A stretch of DNA of 64,000 nt from Micrococcales bacterium UBA7469 (GTDB lineage: Bacteria > Actinomycetota > Actinomycetes > Actinomycetales > Microbacteriaceae): positions 64,779 through 128,778 of the forward strand of contig DLPB01000031.1 of assembly GCA_002479805.1 (NCBI GenBank), read 5' to 3'. Positions 62,990 through 64,000 of this stretch are shown one piece after another. The translations under genes were made by a program, and so were the position numbers. Below the pieces are notes generated by a model. The model ran no database searches. It was given only the letters and a program-made list of their open reading frames with translations, and was not told the DNA's origin. Every line of letters starts with the position of its first letter. Within the stretch, counting starts at the first letter, position 1.

Positions 62990-64000
62990 TACTTCTTGTC
63001 CTTGTCGTCCTCGTCCTCAACAACCTCGGCGTCGACGACGTCTTCGGTTGAAGCCTCTGGGGCTGCCTCGCCCTCGGCAGGCTGCGCGGCATAGATTGCC
63101 TCGCCCAGCTTCTGCTGCGAGCTCATTAGCTTCTCCTGAGCGCTCTTTACAGCCTCGATATCGTCGGAGGCAAGGGCTGACTTCAGGGCATCGACGTCGG
63201 CCTGAACCTCGGTCTTTACCTCTTCAGGAAGCTTGTCGTCGTTGTCCTTGATTAGCTTCTCGGTTGAGTAGGCAAGCTGCTCGGCCTGGTTGCGGGTCTC
63301 GGCCTCTTCGCGACGCTTCTTGTCTTCAGCAGCGTGCTCCTCGGCGTCCTTAACCATGCGCTCGATGTCCTCGGTTGATAGCGAGGAGCCACCGGTGATG
63401 GTCATCGACTGCTCCTTGCCGGTGCCCTTGTCCTTAGCGGACACGTGCACAATACCGTTGGCATCGATATCGAAGGTGACCTCGATCTGTGGGATGCCGC
63501 GTGGTGCTGGGGCAATACCGGTTAGCTCGAAGTTTCCAAGCGACTTGTTGTCCCTGGTGAACTCGCGCTCACCCTGGAAGACCTGGATCGAAACCGAAGG
63601 CTGGTTGTCATCAGCGGTGGTGAAGGTTTCGCTGCGCTTGGTCGGGATCGCGGTGTTGCGCTCGATCAGCTTGGTCATGATGCCACCCTTGGTCTCAATA
63701 CCTAGAGACAGCGGGGTGACGTCAATCAAAAGCACGTCTTTGCGCTCACCCTTGATAACACCGGCCTGCAGTGCTGCACCGACCGATACCACCTCGTCAG
63801 GGTTTACACCCTTGTTTGGCTCCTTGCCACCCAATAGCGACTTCACCAACTCGGATACCGCTGGCATGCGGGTCGATCCACCAACTAGCACAACGTGTGC
63901 GATGTCGCCCACCTTGACGCCAGCCTCCTTGATTACATCCTCAAAAGGCTTGCGGGTGCGCTCCAGTAGGTCCTGAGTTAGCGACTCAAACTGAGCGCGG
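62989..64000 (-). CDS. dnaK: DnaK (C-terminal part, runs off the window)
   Basis: About 336 C-terminal residues are visible: end of the ATPase domain (VGGSTRMPAVSELV), substrate-binding domain (DVTPLSLGIETKGG) and helical lid, with the acidic tail EDEDDKDKK. The 5' end and promoter lie beyond position 64000. It heads the chaperone operon on the minus strand. Confidence 0.95.
   Translation of the reverse strand, partial: RAQFESLTQDLLERTRKPFEDVIKEAGVKVGDIAHVVLVGGSTRMPAVSELVKSLLGGKEPNKGVNPDEVVSVGAALQAGVIKGERKDVLLIDVTPLSLGIETKGGIMTKLIERNTAIPTKRSETFTTADDNQPSVSIQVFQGEREFTRDNKSLGNFELTGIAPAPRGIPQIEVTFDIDANGIVHVSAKDKGTGKEQSMTITGGSSLSTEDIERMVKDAEEHAAEDKKRREEAETRNQAEQLAYSTEKLIKDNDDKLPEEVKTEVQADVDALKSALASDDIEAVKSAQEKLMSSQQKLGEAIYAAQPAEGEAAPEASTEDVVDAEVVEDEDDKDKK

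Noticed and set aside
1..64000. CRISPR arrays, insertion sequences, phage genes
   Set aside because: No short regularly spaced repeats, transposase or phage structural genes were seen.

Overview
The window reads as chromosomal DNA of an actinobacterium, most likely a small-genome aquatic member of the Microbacteriaceae (the Rhodoluna/Aquiluna type of lineage). The pointers are the dnaK-grpE-dnaJ-hspR-clpB order with a MerR-type HspR, an oligopeptide-type ABC importer with a fused permease-ATPase, several likely leaderless starts with a -10 box 7 bases before ATG, a CASTOR/POLLUX-like channel, and a moderately GC-rich composition judged by eye. Genus is inference. Genes are dense: no gene-free stretch exceeds 300 bases, and I saw no rRNA, tRNA, CRISPR array or insertion sequence.

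Region 1 (1-12.6 kb) is accessory. A minus-strand run holds two unknown proteins, an ATP-dependent DNA ligase-like enzyme, a stand-alone WGR domain, three small unknowns and a macrodomain-zinc-ribbon protein. It is divergent, over 54 bases, from a 1144-residue nuclease/exonuclease/SF1-helicase fusion that is followed after 3 bases by a second PD-(D/E)XK nuclease. Together these look like a DNA-end processing, ligation and ADP-ribose-linked repair or defence island that I cannot match to a named system. Three overlapping or adjacent unknown genes follow, two with CxxC zinc motifs.

Region 2 (12.8-18.3 kb) is an ARPP-1-like / von Willebrand A / Cx5R phosphatase / unknown / tiny ORF / HDAC-fold operon, divergent from an NrtR-like Nudix-winged-helix regulator. 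The intergenic space carries a perfect inverted repeat around the operon's -10 box. It resembles NAD/ADP-ribose-linked operons but lacks the ADP-ribosylglycohydrolase.

Region 3 (18.3-24.3 kb) holds small unknowns, a candidate structured leader RNA, a zinc-module plus SpoT/MESH1-type HD hydrolase overlapping a deoxyribonucleotidase, a two-gene membrane/PH-like operon, and a TacAT toxin-antitoxin pair.

Region 4 (24.3-38 kb) is secretion and general metabolism. A GH16 glucanase fragment and a secreted-protein fragment are joined head to head, both without 5' ends. They are followed by a 1625-residue subtilase with three long repeats, an XRE regulator, two alpha/beta hydrolases, a secreted HNH nuclease, an aldo/keto reductase, a zinc alcohol dehydrogenase, a peroxidase and a MutT-type Nudix enzyme.

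Region 5 (38-50.8 kb) is a complete-looking glucuronide catabolic unit: gluconokinase, ManD, beta-glucuronidase, fructuronate reductase, glucuronate isomerase, a LacI regulator and an ABC importer. Near-palindromic operators recur before uxaC and before the binding-protein gene, so uptake and breakdown are probably one regulon. A 2-keto-3-deoxygluconate kinase and aldolase are not in the window.

Region 6 (50.8-64 kb) is core genome: purA, a SpoU methyltransferase, a HAD phosphatase, an MFS transporter, pyrE, exonuclease III, AlkD, a channel, and the chaperone operon clpB-hspR-dnaJ-grpE-dnaK. dnaK runs off the right edge; ClpB lacks its N-domain and DnaJ its zinc finger.
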